Part shown: piece after piece, positions 10,725 through 22,241 of the stretch
Position numbering within the stretch: position 1 is the stretch's first letter
Layout of the letters: each line of letters begins with the position of its first letter
Assembly: GCF_000219625.1 (NCBI RefSeq)
Contig: NC_018213.1
Location: forward strand, 1,730,055-1,794,054
Reading direction: 5' to 3'
Source: Zymoseptoria tritici IPO323
Taxonomy: Eukaryota; Ascomycota; Dothideomycetes; Mycosphaerellales; Mycosphaerellaceae
DNA: 64,000 bases
Program-made: the position numbers and the translations under genes
Notes under the pieces: model-generated
Database searches by the model: none
Told to the model about the DNA's origin: nothing
Seen by the model: only the letters and a program-made list of their open reading frames with translations

Positions 10725-11789
10725 GTAGCTGTATTATTACAAGCTATCTGTTACCTAAATATAGCAGGTATTTACCTACTATATAGCTAATACTCGGCTT
10801 TAGCTTATTAAAAAGCATCTTCTTCTAGCTTTTTTATTCCTCTACTTTATAATCTATACCTCTTATCTATTTAGCTAATTTATTAGCTAATCTATTATCT
10901 ATCCCTTATAGCTATTAATAATACAATCTATATTACTAGCTATAGCTTCTAGAAGAAGAGCAGCTTTCTCTGTCCTTAAGAAAACCTTTTAGTAAGTTAT
11001 TAATAAAGTAAGAGCTATTAGTAGTAGAGATCTCTTATAGATCTATAAAGATAGTTCTATAGTATATTAGACTATATATTAACTTATTAGAGGAGAGATA
11101 AATAGATACTATAATAGAGTAAATATTAGGGCTTAAAGTCCCTTCTCTTTTGTAGCTTACTTTAATAGGTTTATAGCTAAGCTTAATAAGGATCTCCTTA
11201 CTATAGACCTTATTAATATAGTAATAGAGGAGCTGTATAACCTAAGGGAGTAGGCCTTCCTAGTAGAAAACTACCCTAGTCTAATAACTCCTAATCCTTA
11301 GGGATTTGTATTATATTATAACTAGACTCCTTTTAGCTAAATATTAAGCTCTAATAAGGTAGAGATAAAGTAGTAGTTAGTAGTATAGTATCCTATATAT
11401 ATTCTCCTTAAAATCCCTTCTTCCCTAATAGAAACTAATATTCTCCTAGGCTTTAAGTTAAGATTCTAGGGGAATTAGCTTAGTCTTTTAGTAGTAGTTT
11501 TAGGGGGGTAGGCTATAGGTTCTAGGATATGCTCTAATACTTTTGGATTTTTATAGAAAAGTTTTCCTTTAGCTAGGTGTTTTTCTTATAGTTTCTTAGA
11601 TACTTTTATAGAGGTATATAGTTGCCTCCTTTCCTTTATATAAATAAGAATAAAATAAGTATTCTAAGTATTATGCTTCTTAGTTTTGTAACAAATAAAA
11701 TAGTGTAATTCTAGGGAGGGAATCCTTCTTAGGTAGGAATATAGGTATTAAAGTATAAATTTAAGAGCAATTTCCCTCTTCTTATTAAG
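10725..11789. other. Non-copia segment between pol and the 3' LTR, RIP-mutated
   Basis: TA-rich sequence with no copia domain. A plus-strand frame around 11170-11640 is broken only by TAG and TAA codons, and reads as plausible protein if those are taken as mutated Gln codons. TG loss makes TGA rare everywhere in this element, so this is weak evidence. It could be captured sequence or untranslated element DNA. Confidence 0.3.
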
Positions 11790-11861
11790 GGCTAGTTAGT
11801 CTAGTAGTATAATTTCTAACTATAAATTAGAAGGTTATAGGTTTAATTCCTATATTAGCCT
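11790..11861 (+). tRNA. Degenerate tRNA-like cloverleaf inside the retrotransposon
   Basis: A full cloverleaf can be drawn. Acceptor arm 11790-11796 pairs with 11854-11860 (one G-U). The D arm is GTC/AAT. The anticodon stem TCTAA/TTAGA encloses loop CTATAAA (anticodon ATA at 11822-11824). The variable loop has five bases. The T arm ATAGG/CCTAT has loop TTTAATT, close to the canonical B-box. Anticodon ATA is not a normal tRNA; reversing CpA/TpG mutations would allow GTA, GTG or GCA. It is probably a RIP-mutated tRNA or tRNA-derived (SINE-like) relic and not a working gene. Just downstream (about 11868-11902) is a hairpin with a 10-bp stem, followed by a T5 run like a Pol III terminator. Confidence 0.5.
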
Positions 11862-11989
11862 CTCTTATATGTCTATATTAGCTACCTAATATAGACACAT
11901 AAGTATCTTTTTGCTAGATTTATAGATCTATATATTAGAGGATAGTATTTAGGGATTTTAGTTTTATTAGATAGTCTGCAAGCTATATG

Positions 11990-13330
11990 TCTGTCCTTAC
12001 AAACTCTACCTTAATACTCCCCTTATTATATTATTCTCTATAGTAATAGTTCCTAAGAGAGACATATCTTAATCTTTTAGAGTTAGCATAGTTTTCTATA
12101 AGGCTAATAGCTAATTAATTGTCTACTTTAATAAGGATAGTAGAAATGCTTTTAGCCTAGGTAAAGGGCTAGAGCTTATTAATAAGATTCCTTACCTAAT
12201 TTACTTCTCTTATTGCCTTAGTAAGAGAGAGGTACTCTGCCTTAGTACTAGATAGTACTACTTCTTTCTGCAGTTAAGATCTCTAGATAACTAGGCCTCC
12301 TACAATTTTAAAGAGCATTCCTAAGGTAGACCTAGATATATTAGGATTACTAGCAAAGTTAGAGTCTAAGAATGCTTTAATCTAAATTTGCTCCTTAGTT
12401 TTCCTATATATAAGGCACTTGTTAATTATACCTATAACATATCTCTAGATGTGTTTAGCTACCTAAATATGCAAAGGTCCTAGGTTCTAAAGGAACCTTG
12501 CATAGTAATTAATAATAAAACTAATGTCTAGTCTAGTATAGTTTAACAGATGTTGTAGTTCCCTAATAATCTTGTTAAAGAGATTATAGTCCTCCTTTGT
12601 TCCCTTATCCTAGAGGGGTTTAAGGAGGGTGTTAAGGGGGTACTTAACACTCTTTGTATTACTAAGACTATATTCTTAAAGTTTGTCTCTAGAATAGTAT
12701 TCCTAAGAGACAGATATAGAGCTATCTTTCCCTTCCTTTAGGTAAAGTCTAAGAAAGACATTAGTATTAATAATCTTAATTATGTACTTCTGCTCTAATC
12801 CCTTAATTAGCTTGTTAATCTTATAGTCTAACTATCTAAAGATCTAGAAGTTATCTATATAAAGGAGAACAAGGATGCCTTTCCCTTAAAAGAGGCAAGC
12901 ATCGCTAATAGTTCTTGTTAGACTAAGCTTTTAGAGAGTGTCTATAGTATCGTAGTACTAAAGAGCAGCTGCCTGCTTAAGCCTATATAGTCCTTTCTTA
13001 ATATGTATAATATACTTATAGGCATCTTTCTTAAAGAGATAAGCTCCCTCTAGTAGCTTAATAAAGATCTGCTTATCTAGGTTTAGATTTAGGAATGTAG
13101 TCTTAATATTAACTTGTCTCCTCTTCTAGCTAAAGTTAACTAAGAGGGACAGAAGTATTCTCCTTATTACAGCTCTTAGGGTAGGAGCAAAGGTATTAAT
13201 ATAGTTAAGTCCCTTTCTTTATGTAAATCCCCTAACTATCTATCTAGCCTTATACTTCTCTATAGTTCTATCTAGGAGCACCTTAATCTTAAAGACCTAT
13301 TTCCCTATAAGAGGGACTCTCCCCTTAGGG
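11990..13330 (-). pseudogene. Copia reverse transcriptase and RNase H (RIP-broken)
   Basis: The minus-strand frame reads KYKAR near 13240, then FAPTLRAVIRRILL and KGLYRLKQ, and ILVLLYIDNF near 12870 (the RT catalytic Y-x-D-D block, second Asp changed to Asn). Next comes the RNase H block AFLDSNFASNPNISRS near 12350, and STKAEYLSL near 12230. These are the standard copia motifs in order. Stops are TAG/TAA at positions expected for Gln and Trp. The DD to DN change and the stops make it catalytically dead. Confidence 0.88.
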
Positions 13331-14399
13331 AGGGTGCTAATAAGTTTCTATTTAAGGCATCCTGTAGACTTAAGTAACTTAGCTTCCTTAATAATAGCTT
13401 TCTCCTATTCCTTATAATTAGATCTAGAGAGAGCTTCCTTAACTGTCTTAGGATTAGACAGATTAGGATTTGTTACTTTAAGTCCTATCTTCTAAATCTT
13501 GCTATAGTCTTTTCTTATAACTAATCTTCTACTTCTTAAGAGTCTAAATGTGCCTAAGCTTTTAGGACTTACTTTATTACCTAATTTCTTAGGTCTCTTA
13601 GGGCTTCTCCCTACTTTCCTCTTTCCTATAATATAAATGTCTAGGAAGGGAGTTATAGTATAATCTTAGAGGTCTTCCCTTTTAGGGCAATTCTCTACTA
13701 ATACTTAATATTATAGCTGTATTAATAAGGTATTAGCCTGCTCCTAGAATCCCTTAGGACTTCCTTAGAATCCCTTAGGACTTCCTGTTTCCTTAGAAAT
13801 ATACTCCCCCTAAGCTAGCTAGGAGGCTTCTTTATGCTTAGTAGCCTCTAGCTAATTAGGCTTAGACTGCTTATGTTAATTATCCTAGGACTATATATCC
13901 TAACCCGATATTTGCTCCCCCTAAGATATTAAAAGGGAGGCTTAGTTTCTCTCTCTCTATATAGTATTAAATATATTCTCTACTTCTTAAAGATAAGAAG
14001 TAGTAAGAGGTTAGGCATCTTGCCCTTAGGCATCCTAGCCCTAATCTTAATCCTTAGTATAGATAGTATAGACTTCCTGTTCTATAGTAATAGGTTATAT
14101 TAGTTATAGGAAACTCTCCCCCTAGAAGTCTAGGGTAGTAGGTATTATACTATATACCTTATCCTTATTATATATTATATAAGGAGAGGTTACAATCTTA
14201 TACTAAAACCTAGTAAGGGTAGATAGTTTAAACTTCTAAACTATATAGTTAGTTAAAGTGTTCTCCTAGAATCCTAGATTCTAGTATTTCTCTGCTCTAG
14301 GATAGAACTTCTATAAATTAGGTCTCCCCTAATTATGTAGATATACTCTATATCTAAATCTCCTAACCTTTGTTAGATTAATATATAGAGTTCTAGTAT

Positions 14400-15010
14400 T
14401 AAGATCTTAATTAAATTCCTAAAGAGGAATCTTGTTAGTTAATAGGCATACTAGCCTGTTAGTAAGGAAGATTATATATATAACTGCAAAACTCTAGAGA
14501 GGGAAAGGTAGGCTAGAGTTAATTATTATTGCTCTTACCTTATTAAGGATAACCTTGTTAGATAATTCTGCAATTCTATTCTGCTTAGGAGTATAGGGAG
14601 CTAAGAAATCCTATCTTAGTCCCTTATTCTCTGCAAATATAATTAGATTATTATTATTAAACTCTCCTCCTCTATCTAAGAACTAGATCTTAACTATCTT
14701 TTTATATTAGTTAAATATCTTAGTAGTCTATTTCTTAATAATTTGTGCAGCTTGTAATTTAAGCTTATAGAAGATAGCCTATCTCCTTCTTAACTTTGCA
14801 TTAGTAATTATAAGGATGTATTTATATCTAAAGATGTCTAGTAGAAAGATTAGTCCTATAATGTTAATATAGACCTTATCTAATAAGGATTAAGGTATTA
14901 GTCTTAGAGTTCTTAATACTACTCTCTATAACCTTGCAAGCTTGCATAGCTTATAGTGCTTAAGTGTAGATGTGTTAATCTGCTTAAGTCCTTAGACTTA
15001 AGCCTTTGTT
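14400..15010 (-). pseudogene. Copia integrase region (RIP-broken)
   Basis: Minus-strand translation near 14970-14930 gives LKHYKLCKLARLQ, the remnant of the zinc-binding and linker part, followed by DKVYINIIGLI and YILIITNAK around 14800-14880, matching the first catalytic Asp block of copia integrases with Asp-to-Asn changes. It lies upstream of reverse transcriptase in the element, as required for copia. Confidence 0.75.
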
Positions 15011-15999
15011 ACACTAAGAATCTTGTTCCCTATATAGCCTAGTCTCTAGTACTATCTTATTATATTAGCCTTAGGTATAGCAAAGGCTAGATAGGACATA
15101 TTCCTATTAGTTGTAAAAGCAACTTTAGTACTCCTCTTAGGGAGAGAGATAGTTGCATTCTAGAGGATTAGAATATTATAAGTAGACTAAACCTTGCCTA
15201 TCTTCTTGTTATTCCTTAGAATATATAAAGATAGCCTGTCTAGGTAGACCTTGCATTTTAGCTAGAGAGTCTCTATTAAGATAAGGTTATAATTAGAGTT
15301 AGGAGAGTATAACATATCTTGTAAGGTAATGTTTAACTTATTCCCCTTATACTTTATTATAATCCTTACACTTCCTAAGTATATAACTATACTTTGTCTA
15401 ATAGCTTAAGAGAACCTAATTAGGGTTTCTAAGGGTTTAAGGTCTAAGAACTAGGACTTATTATTAAAGAAGTAGTATAATATACTAGAATCCTAGATAA
15501 TAGTATTACTCCTTTATATTCTAGCGGTAGTAATTGCTGCTCCTATAAATAAGCTGTCTAAATTAGAGCTTAAGCCTGTATTAGAAGAGGAGATAGGCTT
15601 AATTGCTATAGTACCCTTTCCTCCCTTCTTATTATATCTCTTGCTCTTATCTTAGGATTTCTTCTTGTCCTTATTAGATCCTCCTTTTCCTTTATATACC
15701 TAGGACTTTAGGGCCTTATTAGGGTGCTTCTTAAAGTAATCTGTATTTATATAGATATAATAGGTATACTTAGTATATTAATTATTATCTACTATAGTAC
15801 CCCTAAATCCTCCTGCTGTCCTTTATATCTATAGAGGAGGTTCCTTAATTAATAAGGTAATTAGCTCTTTAAGAGTTATGTTCTTAATATAATAGGATTG
15901 TCTCTAGCTTCTTAGGTATTTTAGATAGTAGAGGCCCTAAATAAAGAACAGCCTAATCTGCTTATTACTAAAGGTAAGCTTTAAGACTAGAATGTTCTT

Positions 16000-16660
16000 A
16001 GACCTAGAGTATTATTCTATTATAGAGATGTATTTATAATACTACTTCTAGAAGTCCTTATAGTACTTCTAAGTGTTTGTTCCTTAGATCTTAATATTAC
16101 TAATTCTAAGAATCCTTAGGCTATTATAAATGTTTATAATTATAACAGGCCTATAGGTAGCTGCAATAGTATTATATAGTTCCTTAGCTATCTTCTTTAT
16201 ATCCCTAAAGTTAGGCCTTAGAGATTAGTTAATCCTTTTACTAATAATCCCGTATGTAATTAGGTTATACTTATACTAGACTTAGAGAGGAGTTAGTCTT
16301 AGTCTACTAGTTAGAATAGGTTCTATTACTAGAGTGTCCCCTCCTTCTTTTTAGGAAGGAGTTAGAGCCTAGGAGGATAAAGTAGTACTCTCCTTAGTTA
16401 GTAAAGAGGGATATCTAACTTTAATTCCTAGCTTTAGTTAGGTAGGGCACTAGGGAATGTTATAAAAGATATAGCCTAATACCTTCTTATCTATAAGAGC
16501 TGCTTTAAGCATTCTTAACTAGTCTAAGAAGTTACTTCCCTTTCTTAGGACTTTATTCTCCTTCGTAGTCTTAAACTTATTAGCCTGTATTACGGCTGTT
16601 ATTATAACTAGCTCTTTCTCGGCTCGCTAGTTAACTGTCTAAATAGTGTATAGTAAGGTT
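16000..16660 (-). pseudogene. Probable gag region of the copia element
   Basis: Minus-strand translation near 16540-16400 gives KGSNFLD, LRMLKAALIDKKVLGYIFYN and P-C-P-T, like the N-terminal part of copia gag (UBN2-type). TAG codons interrupt it. Extent is approximate. Confidence 0.55.
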
Positions 16661-16710
16661 CTAGTAGCTGCGCTTAGAACAGACAATTCTTCCTTAAGTG
16701 TGTAGTAGTT

Positions 16711-16727
16711 ACGCCGGGCTTATAACC
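16711..16727 (-). other. Primer-binding site matching the initiator-Met tRNA anticodon region
   Basis: Next to the 5' LTR the minus strand reads GGTTATAAGCCCGGCGT. This closely matches the complement of the anticodon arm of eukaryotic initiator tRNA-Met (CAT loop flanked by G-G-G-C-T and A-A-C-C-C), with one G-to-A change of RIP type. Priming from the internal (half) initiator tRNA is known for Drosophila copia and relatives. Confidence 0.65.
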
Positions 16728-16898
16728 TGTTATAATTAGACTTAAGCTAAGTAGAAGAAGACCTCTAATTAGCAGGTATATATTATTATGCAGAGAGAAT
16801 CTTAAGTATAAGATTCTCACTTTAGCTATCTGTGTGTAGGAATGCCTTAGCACTAGTCACGTGCACTTCACTAATAGTTAGTCTGATGATCCACAACA
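16728..16898 (-). repeat. 5' LTR of the copia element
   Basis: 171 bp, TGTT to AACA. It retains more CA/TG dinucleotides at its outer end than the left copy, so RIP density drops towards this border. Confidence 0.93.
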
Positions 16899-16903
16899 AT
16901 CAG
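16899..16903. repeat. Target-site duplication, right copy (ATCAG)
   Basis: Exact match to 10538-10542. Confidence 0.93.
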
Positions 16904-17899
16904 GGCATCTCGCAATTCTGGAAGCAGAAACCACTTGCTCCCTTCACTCACCAAGGACATCATCGACCACTTGCAATAATCATTTCGCCATGAACAGCAC
17001 GCTCTTCTTGGCACGGGCTGTAACTTTCCCAGTCAATCTATCGACCCAGGGCACTCGAGCTATGGTACCTCCTCAGTGACAATCAAGGAATTCACAAGAC
17101 GATTGGATTCGATCCCGCCCAGCGAATGTTCATCCGGCCTAGGCGATCAGGACGATAGGAGATAGTAGCAGCCATACGCAGAGCTACGAGACGCACTGTC
17201 CAGATCTTCTTTCACTCGCAACGTAGCCTGCATGCAGGCCAATGTTGCCCATGTGGACCCATCAAGAGGCATCTCTTGGTCTGATGAGTGGCCGACCACA
17301 TGGCTGGCACAATCCACAAAGCTTGGAACCGTGTTGAGGACGAATGAGACGGAATGAGCATGATCCTTGACTCCTGCTCACTATATATGCTGTCCGCAGT
17401 CCTCATTGCTTTCCCATCCTCCACACCATGCGCGGCTTCCAGGATGACGCTATTGACTGCTTCTCATCTTGGGCTCTTGCATTCGGTCTCTTCGTATTGT
17501 CCAGCATCTTGCGCGGCGCGACCAGTTTTCGCTCGCCGCCCGCCTCCGTCCTTGTGGGAGTGGGTCCGACCCAGGATGCAGGGCCGCATTCAACCAGATT
17601 CCGCGGTTCGCGAATCAACACGAGCAGAGGACTCCGGCGGCCGTCAAGCGGATGCCTGGACTACCGAAAGAGCTCTCGAAGAAATCTCTAACGGTTTGTT
17701 ATCTACGACGTGACTGCGGAGAAATGCTTGGTAGCGCCTCCGCAAGAGTCTTGGGTTACAGCTTGGGCCTGGGCGTGTTATGCCGGATTAGGAAGGCAGT
17801 CTTCATCGCAGTCTTGTTATTCTACTTGACCCAGATATTGACATGTCGGCTCGAAGACGAATCGCAGTCCGCGCTCCGACGTGCAGCCTGAGAAGGATG
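16904..17899. other. Intergenic, normal composition, no supported gene
   Basis: About 1 kb of unmutated DNA between the retrotransposon and the next gene. Three overlapping plus-strand frames (up to 140 codons) lie at 17354-17891 without domain, signal peptide or preferred frame. Confidence 0.35.
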
Positions 17900-17905
17900 T
17901 ATAAG
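17900..17905 (+). promoter_or_regulatory. TATA box of the choice-of-anchor-B gene
   Basis: TATAAG, 72 bp before the ATG at 17977, followed by a pyrimidine-rich leader typical of well-expressed fungal genes. Confidence 0.6.
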
Positions 17906-17976
17906 TATCACATTGCCTCTCCGCAGTTTTCTGCTTTCCACAACTTTCCCCCATCACCGAAGATACTTCTTTCAAA

Positions 17977-19631
17977 ATGAAGGCCCAATCCATCCTTCTA
18001 GCTCTGCCAGCTATTGCGGGCGCCGCTCACTTCCCCAAGGAGATGTACGAGTCCGGTGAAGTGCATCAGATGATCTTGAGTATGAAAAACGTCAGTGTCA
18101 CGGATTGCATCTCCCACATTTGTAACGCCAGCTGACGACCGTCATCTCAGGCCCAATGGGACGCCCTCGAGGCAGCTGGTGCTCTGAACTCCACGCAGTG
18201 GCCATCTTGGAAGAATTGGGACCAGCTTCCGAAAGACGTCCAGAGGGATCGTCTGCGATGCCGAGACGGTCTCGCTGTTGCCGAGAAAGGCAACCCCATG
18301 CAGACTTTCCGCTGTAAAAACGTGCGTTTTGCCTTCGCGCAGCACGTCTACTGGCTGGTCACCGCTGACCCTGTCCACAGATGGACCTCTACGATTTCAT
18401 CAATCATTACGACATGGCTGGCGGTGAAGCAGACCCACGCTACCCTAATCGACGGGGATCCTCGGTCTGGGGCTGGGTCGGTCCTCGTGGTCGTCAAATC
18501 GCACTCATCGGCCAGCACACCGGCACTGCCTTCGTGGAGATTAACGATAAAGGGAAGATGACCTACCTTGGTCGTCTTCCGGCCAACGACCCCCTCGGAT
18601 CATCTTGGCGTGAGATTCGTGTGCTGAACAACCTTGCAATCATCGGCTCCGAGGCTGTCGGCCACAATGTGCAGATCTTTGACATGAACAAGGTCGCTGC
18701 CATCGACCCGAAACGACCGGTGACTTTCAGCCGGGACGATGTGGAGAGCATATTCGACGACCTGCCCATCGGTCGTGCGCACAACATCGTGATTGACTGG
18801 GACAACGAGTATGCCATCGCTGTCGGTGCTCAGCCACGCAATCAGACTTGCCAAGCTGGTCTTGAGTACATCAACCTTGACGATCCGCGCAACCCTTTCA
18901 AGCCAGGCTGTGCTGCTTCTGATGGTTACACCCACGACGCTCAATGTGTAACCTACAACGGACCTGATACTCGCTACAAAGGCTCCAACATCTGCGTCGC
19001 CTACAACGAGGATAGCATCACCGTATGGGACTCCACCGATCAAGCCGACTCGAAGATGATTGGCAAACTCGAGTACCCAGGCGCTACCTATAGCCATCAA
19101 GGTTGGTGGACGGAGCGCAACTGGCACCAGTTCGTGCTGTTGAACGACGAACTCGATGAGACTCGTGGTGTTGGCCTTGCGGCCGACGGAGTGCCGATCA
19201 CCCACATCATCGACCTGACTGATCTTGAGAATCCGGTGCATACTGGCGTATTCAAGAACACGGACCACAAAGCTATCGACCACAACCTCTACATTGAAGA
19301 TGGACTTATGTATCAGTCGAATTATGGCGCTGGTGTCTGGATGACTGATGTCCGGTCGATCTCCAAGCATCCTGATGGTAGCCGTGTCCGCAAGATTGCT
19401 TTCTTCGACATGCATCCTGAGGATGATGCCGTTGGGGGATCCGTGGAATTCGTGGGGTCCTGGGGAAACTTTCAATTCCCGTCGGGCTTTATTGTTGCCA
19501 ACACTTTCGAGCGTGGTGCTTATGTGCTCAGGGTGGCTTCTGGTCCTGGCCGAGATGGAGGATTGGGATTCGGCGGCAAGTCGAAGCAAGGTAAGGCAAA
19601 GAAGGGCAAGGGACCCAAGGGCCCAAAGTGA
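17977..19631 (+). CDS. Secreted choice-of-anchor-B / LVIVD-repeat protein, three exons
   Basis: Exons 17977-18090, 18151-18321 and 18381-19631; both introns are phase 0 (18091-18150 and 18322-18380). The product has 511 residues. It starts MKAQSILLALPAIAGA, a signal peptide. The body carries beta-propeller-like blades with SSVWGWVGPRGRQIALIG, REIRVLNNLAIIGSE, GYTHDAQCVTYNGPD, TYSHQGWWTERNWHQFVLLND and DHNLYIEDGLMYQSNYGAG, the conserved blocks of the choice-of-anchor-B family (often named regulatory P-domain protein in fungi). The tail is Lys/Gly-rich (GKAKKGKGPKGPK). It is predicted to be extracellular; the molecular role is unknown. It lies intact between two RIP-mutated transposons. Confidence 0.9.
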
Positions 19632-20009
19632 AGCACTTGGTGTCGGTAAAGTCTTCTGCCCAAGTTCGCCAGAAATGTAGACTCTGTATAGCTCTTTGAG
19701 GTCAAATCGCTCTCAGAGTCGGAACGCTCTCCGTAATGTTGGTGCTCCACAAGAGGAGACGCTGCACCTTGAGTTTTGGATGACATCCAATCGCCCGAGG
19801 ATCATGTACAACCGTTGATTCACAAATCTTCGAAGGATTTAGCGTTACCTACCGTAGGAAAGCGACGCGCGAGCGGACGAATGACCTGGCGAAGAAGTTC
19901 GATATAGATCGATTCGAACTTCCTCGTCTGGAAGCTCCGCTTCGTACTCGTAGACAGTAAGGAGTCGTATCTAGTACCAATGGTCGTCTCGTATTCCTGG
20001 CATGCTGAG
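19632..20009. other. 3' flank and spacer before the DNA transposon
   Basis: About 380 bp of normal composition holding the 3' end of the preceding transcript. No gene seen. Confidence 0.35.
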
Positions 20010-20018
20010 ATATTCCCT
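20010..20018. repeat. Target-site duplication of the DNA transposon, left copy (ATATTCCCT)
   Basis: The nine bases are repeated exactly at 31662-31670. A tenth T follows both copies, so the duplication could be counted as 9 or 10 bp. Confidence 0.88.
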
Positions 20019-20037
20019 TAGTCTCAGACGCACAGAC
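20019..20037 (+). repeat. Left terminal inverted repeat
   Basis: TAGTCTCAGACGCACAGAC; the reverse complement of 31643-31661 is identical except one base (A/T at position 14). Confidence 0.88.
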
Positions 20038-20086
20038 TATACTTGGCGGCGCTAATCCCCTTCGGGGGCGCCTTCCTGTATAGTCT
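20034..20086. repeat. Left subterminal nested hairpin
   Basis: AGACTATAC (20034-20042) pairs with GTATAGTCT (20078-20086). Inside, GGCGC pairs with GCGCC around CCCC-TTCG-GGGG, giving a compact nested stem with a UUCG-type tetraloop sequence. Confidence 0.8.
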
Positions 20087-20099
20087 AAGAGCGCAACAG

Positions 20100-21955
20100 C
20101 CGAACTAGGTAATAGAGGGTTAGCTGAAATCTAAAAACTTGTATATTGGTCTAAACGCCTGTCTAATACCCGTAAACGATTTATATAACTTATAGAATTA
20201 ATCTAATGTAATTTGTTTACGCCTAATCGCAATAGCCGCACCTTAGTCGCCTAAAAGGGAATCTCTAGCCGCTCCTAGACCTCTAGACGTATTATATCCT
20301 CCCTTTATATAATACTACCTCTACCCGCCTTTGCGCTGCTAGTCGTCTGTACCTATCCGGCGAAGGTAGCTATTGTATAACTTATACTTAGTTATACCGT
20401 AGGGTACTCGACTAAGCCTGTACGTTTATGCGTACTATTAGGGCTTCCCTCTTCTACTGTCTAACCGCTCTATCCTCTACCTCCCGCTAAGCGCGGGCAG
20501 CTATACTAGACCCGCGACCTAAAGAGGTTAAAGCGACGTTTATATTAGTACTCGGGGTTAGGTCTCGACGCCTGGCAGCCGCCGGTAGTACAGCAACTAA
20601 CTAACGTCTAACGCTTAGCTCTCGTCTCTCTCTATACCTAACTCTACTGCCGTCTAGCGCATTTCCGCTGTACTCCGGCCTCTGCGACACTAAGCTGCCT
20701 AGCTAAATAGTATCTACCTTCTTCTAAATGTTCCTAGTATATATAGGCTTCGGTTCGTAGTACGGAATCCTAGGCGCGAGGTATCTGCTCGTAGTCTCGC
20801 GTACTAGCTACGCTATAGTAGCATAGTAGGATAGCGGGTTTCGGTTGCGGACGTCTTCTAGTACGGCGCTACGCCTGTCGCCGACGCCTACGCGGCTGCC
20901 GTATGTTCCCTTAGGGCGAGGAGCTACTATCTCGTATACGTTGTCGTACTCGTAGTCTAGGAAGGTACTCGATAGTAGTACCTCTATCTAGCGTCGGACG
21001 CGCTAGCGCACTCTCTAGAGAGTTCCTTTATAAGGATTGCGCTCGACGGTCTCTTCGTATTACTAGCATATGCTAATCTTTAGATGTTAGTAGCTGCGAG
21101 CGACTAGTTAGGCTCGATACGCACCTAAATAGGTAGTAATTAATAAGTAGATACGGAAGAGGATAATTAGGCTAGACTAGTAGAAGGCAATCGTTATTAA
21201 TGTCGATACGATATGTTTAAACGTTGTTAATGTCCGAGAGATGAATACTTCGCCCTATCGCGTCTGTTTTATCTTCGCGTCGTCGTCTTATTTGCCTAGT
21301 AAATGTGTAGGTCTGCGCGGGCGTTGCGCGTACGTAATGTCGGATTGTTTCCTTAATCTATGTTAGCTGTCGTATAATCTCGCTAGACGATCCGACTAAT
21401 ATGTAGTTTAGCTGTTAGTCCGCTAGTCGCAAATATCGTAGCTAATGCTCTACCTAACTACCTGTGTGCTGCGTGCCGCTCTGCCTGTCGATTATAGCCT
21501 AGGGCTCTAGGCGATGCTGCTTTAGCTACTTGCCGTTTAGCTGCTTGCCGTTTAGCTGCTTGTCGTTCTGCTGCTTGTCGTTCTGCTACTAAGTCTGCGT
21601 TGTTAGAGGCTCTAGGTAATAGTCTTACGTCGGATAACGTGCGCCTATCTAGATGCTCTACTTCTTAAGTAACCTAGCGAGGTTATTAATAAGTTTTGCC
21701 GGCCGAGGACTGTCTAGCTAGTATTATGTCGGTTCTGCTATTACTACATTGCTATGCGGGCTACACAGGTAGCCGGGCGCTCTACTACGCTAAGGCTAAA
21801 GGCTATGTTAGACTCCTTAGTCCGGTTCTTTATATTAGGCCCGTCCCCCTTACTATCGGCTGTTAGGCGAAGGTTAATATGTCTAAGTTGTCGTCGTAGC
21901 CTAGCTTAGGTTATGTTACGGTATATAATACTTTTAATAAGAAACTAGTAGACAT
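20100..21955 (-). pseudogene. Unresolved fourth coding region of the DNA transposon
   Basis: A minus-strand ATG at 21955 starts MSTSFLLKVLYTV. The frame runs on, with many TAG/TAA codons, through an (A-[EK]-R-Q-A) repeat, to about 20110. A second minus-strand frame has fewer stops near 20300-20800, so an intron or wrong frame is likely. I recognise no domain. Confidence 0.35.
21521..21590. repeat. 15-bp tandem repeat (about 4 units)
   Basis: Units of the type GCTGC TTG(C/T)CGTT(T/C)(A/T) encode the five-residue repeat A-E/K-R-Q-A on the minus strand. Unlike the surrounding element, it keeps many TG/CA dinucleotides. Confidence 0.7.
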
Positions 21956-22241
21956 AAGTAGGCTTTTAGGGTTTAATTAAAATCTACTTAACTAAACGCT
22001 CGAGCTATCGCCTATAGGGCTATCCTAACGACAGGTAAGCAACTAATAGCAGTGCTAAAGGTTCTATACACTTTACTATTAAAAGGGACTCGCAAAATAA
22101 ACACTAAAGCTAACACCTACAGGGCTATCCTAGAGACAGGTAAGCTATAAAGAATGCTCGTGTCGCATCTTACCTAAGTGCTACAAATATGCTTATAAAA
22201 TTAGTTAAATATAGTTAACGCTCGCGCTCGCTACCTCCAAA

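Larger units (their letters stand above)
10543..16898 (-). mobile_element. Full-length Ty1/copia LTR retrotransposon, inactivated by RIP
   Basis: 6356 bp between matching 5-bp target duplications, with 171-bp LTRs at both ends. The coding strand is minus: primer site and gag at the right, then integrase, reverse transcriptase and RNase H towards the left. That order (integrase before reverse transcriptase) defines the copia superfamily. Every domain is broken by TAG/TAA codons, and the whole element is TA-rich with CA and TG dinucleotides nearly absent, the RIP signature. The element is structurally complete but cannot make protein. Between RNase H and the 3' LTR lies about 1.2 kb that is not copia coding sequence. 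Confidence 0.93.

Noticed and set aside
17354..17891. Plus-strand frames up to 140 codons before the choice-of-anchor-B gene
   Set aside because: Three overlapping frames of similar length, none with a motif; probably GC-rich chance frames.
21500..21600. CRISPR-like array
   Set aside because: The repeats are contiguous 15-bp coding units without spacers, in a eukaryotic genome.
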